A stretch of 14,748 bases of DNA from Baffinella frigidus (taxonomy: Eukaryota > Cryptophyceae > Cryptomonadales > Baffinellaceae), in NCBI GenBank assembly GCA_026770585.1, contig MU646309.1, forward strand, positions 968,230 to 982,977. The letters are read 5' to 3'. A model generated the notes under the pieces. That model had not been told where the DNA came from, searched no databases, and was given only the letters and a program-made list of their open reading frames with translations. Made by a program: the position numbers and the translations under genes. Shown in pieces: positions 13,344-14,748 of this stretch (positions within the stretch are counted from its first letter, which is position 1; every line of letters begins with the position of its first letter).

Positions 13344-14490
13344 GAGGAGGGGGAGCAGTCCCCCGGAGCATCTCCGGCTGCTGCTCCTCCTCCCATACAC
13401 CCTGGGCTAAACCCTTGGAACCCCATAACCCCTTGGCTAAATCCTTGGACCTTCCAAGGGTTCATGGGGTTGGAAAGACCCTTGGATCTAACCTCAGAAA
13501 CCCCTTGGACCCACAGGAGGAGGAAGGGCAGCCCCCTGGCGCATCCCCGGCTGCCCCCCCTCCTCCTATAGATCGGGTCTATGGGGTTAGATCCAAGGGT
13601 ATTTCCAACCCTATAAGGGGTTTATGGAGGAGGAGGAGCAGTCCCCCGGAGCATCCCCGTGTCGTGCGCGATCTACCCCCTCAACCCGCAGATCTAACCC
13701 TCAAACCCTCGTACATAACCCCGAAATAACCCTCGGATCGATAGGAGGAGGAGGAGCAAGAGGGGGGCTCACCAACGCCTCAACCCTTGGATCTAACCCC
13801 ATACACCCTTGGGTCCATGGGAGGACGGGGAGCACGGGAGAAGGCCAGCCTTGAGTTGTGCAGAGCATCTGACCCCTAACCCCCCCCGAAATAACCCCAT
13901 ACGCCCTTGGGTCTATAGGAGGAGGAGGGGCAGGAGGGGGGCTCACCAACGCCTCAACCCTTGGATCTAACCCCATACGCCCTTGGGTCCATGGGAGGAG
14001 GAGGAACAGGGGGGGGGCTCGCCCCGCAAGCTCCGAGCGTCCGGAGGCTAGATCTGAGGGTTTCGGCCCCTCAGCTCTAACCCCTCAACCCTTGGATCTA
14101 ACCCCTCGACCCTTGGATCTAACCCCATACACCCTTGGGTCCATAGGGGGAAGAGGAGCAGGAGGGGGGCTCGCCCCGCAAGCTCCGAGCGACCTCCCCG
14201 ACGAAAACACGGTACGCGAGTCCCGGGTGCGTGCTCCCACTCGCGAGGCTACAAAGCACGTCTTGCCCGGATATTTGGACATAACGTGACCAAAATTGCT
14301 GACTTTTGGCGTGTTTCCTTAAAAACAATCCAACAATTAACTTGAGAAGGTTCCCCGTAGTGTTCCGAGTGGTCTCCCGGGTGTGCTCCTGCGTTCCCTG
14401 CTCCCGCAGGGCAGCAGGAGGGGGGCTCGCCCCGCAAGCTCCGAGCGACTTCCCCGACGAAAACACGGACCGCGGGTTCCGGGCGAGTGC
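13344..14490 (+). repeat. Array of ~9 GAG-rich exon-like modules separated by telomere-like minisatellite
   Basis: Modules start near 13344, 13517, 13627, 13745, 13821, 13919, 13995, 14147 and 14410. Each codes EEEEQ-like runs followed by SPGASPAAAPPP (modules 1-3), EGGSPTP (4, 6) or GGSPRKLRA.SPTKTR (7-9; 7 is shortened). Most are preceded by an AG in a gatctacag / gacccacag / gatcgatag / gtctatag context; modules 3, 5 and 7 have lost it (ttatg, catgg). Modules 8 and 9 share about 85 nearly identical bases and then run to in-frame stops. They may be alternative C-terminal exons of the zinc-finger gene. No consistent donors were found. Confidence 0.55.
14302..14373. repeat. Dispersed repeat, second copy of 5601-5672
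   Basis: acttttggcgtgttt, then caa(t/c)aattaactt, then ggttcc(t/c)cgtagtgt(c/t)ccgagtgg, in the same orientation as the first copy. It splits modules 8 and 9 of the exon-like array. Confidence 0.75.
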
Positions 14491-14748
14491 TCTGAAATCC
14501 CAGACCAGTTTGGAATTGTGGTGCGTGCTCTGCTCCCGCGTGCGCTGCACACCTCACCCCCCCCCTCCCCTGCCCCTCAGGCACGCGGGCAGTCCTCAGC
14601 GGGGGACGTCACCCGCGCGTCAGGGGGGATTTTTTGACCAGTTTCGTTCATCGGGGGGGGCATTGGGGGGGGGAGGGGGGCACGGTCAATCTCCCGCGCG
14701 GGGGAGACCGCTGGGGCGGAAGAAGGGGGGCGAGGGGGCGTGGGGGGA
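14491..14748. other. GC-rich right edge with G-runs
   Basis: Poly-C and poly-G runs; no supported gene. A ttttttgaccagtttcg word at 14631-14647 also occurs at 2055-2071. G-runs at 14655-14748 could form G-quadruplexes on the plus strand. Confidence 0.5.

Overview
The window looks like nuclear DNA of a repeat-rich eukaryote. It has spliced genes with phase-compatible GT-AG introns, interstitial CCCTAAA (TTTAGGG-type) telomere-like arrays, minisatellites and many short inverted-repeat transposons. TTTAGGG repeats and GC-rich coding DNA fit a green alga or another alga or protist, but I cannot name the organism. There is no bacterial-style operon, tRNA, rRNA or CRISPR array.

Left part (1-1842, minus strand). 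The most striking object is a gene that reads as one spliced frame from 1728 down to about 166, and stays open to the window edge. In order it encodes a RING finger, two TRAF-type zinc fingers, the first half of a histone H2B fold, a chromo-shadow-like insert, the rest of H2B with its C-terminal helix, and a histone H2A fold. The H2A part keeps the acidic-patch residues but has lost nearly all DNA-contacting arginines. H2B followed by H2A is the order of known histone doublets; I know of no doublet attached to a RING/TRAF module.

1843-7100. Mostly non-coding. It holds a diverged ~300-bp tandem repeat, a long CCCTAAA array interleaved with a 15-bp minisatellite, and a broken gene fragment resembling TFIIIC subunit 5 (tau95). 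It also holds five short foldback transposons: one each of families A-E, with a segmental duplication around D.

7100-14748 (plus strand). Five exon-like segments (8297-8370, 9449-9509, 9850-9902, 11293-11857, 12581-12676) have matching intron phases and give 283 uninterrupted codons. They form a helical region resembling the TFIIS N-terminal (LW) domain, a long Glu/Lys-rich segment and two zinc fingers. The introns are crowded with foldback elements, some nested, and with degenerate telomere-like minisatellites. Downstream, the second finger exon is partly copied twice, and a GAG-rich exon-like module is repeated about nine times.

Several elements can be checked inside the window. Family A has four copies, each with its own 4-bp target-site duplication. 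Three insertions have an empty or near-empty paralogous site nearby. All gene structures are predictions from frame, phase and motif reading; no transcript or database evidence was available.
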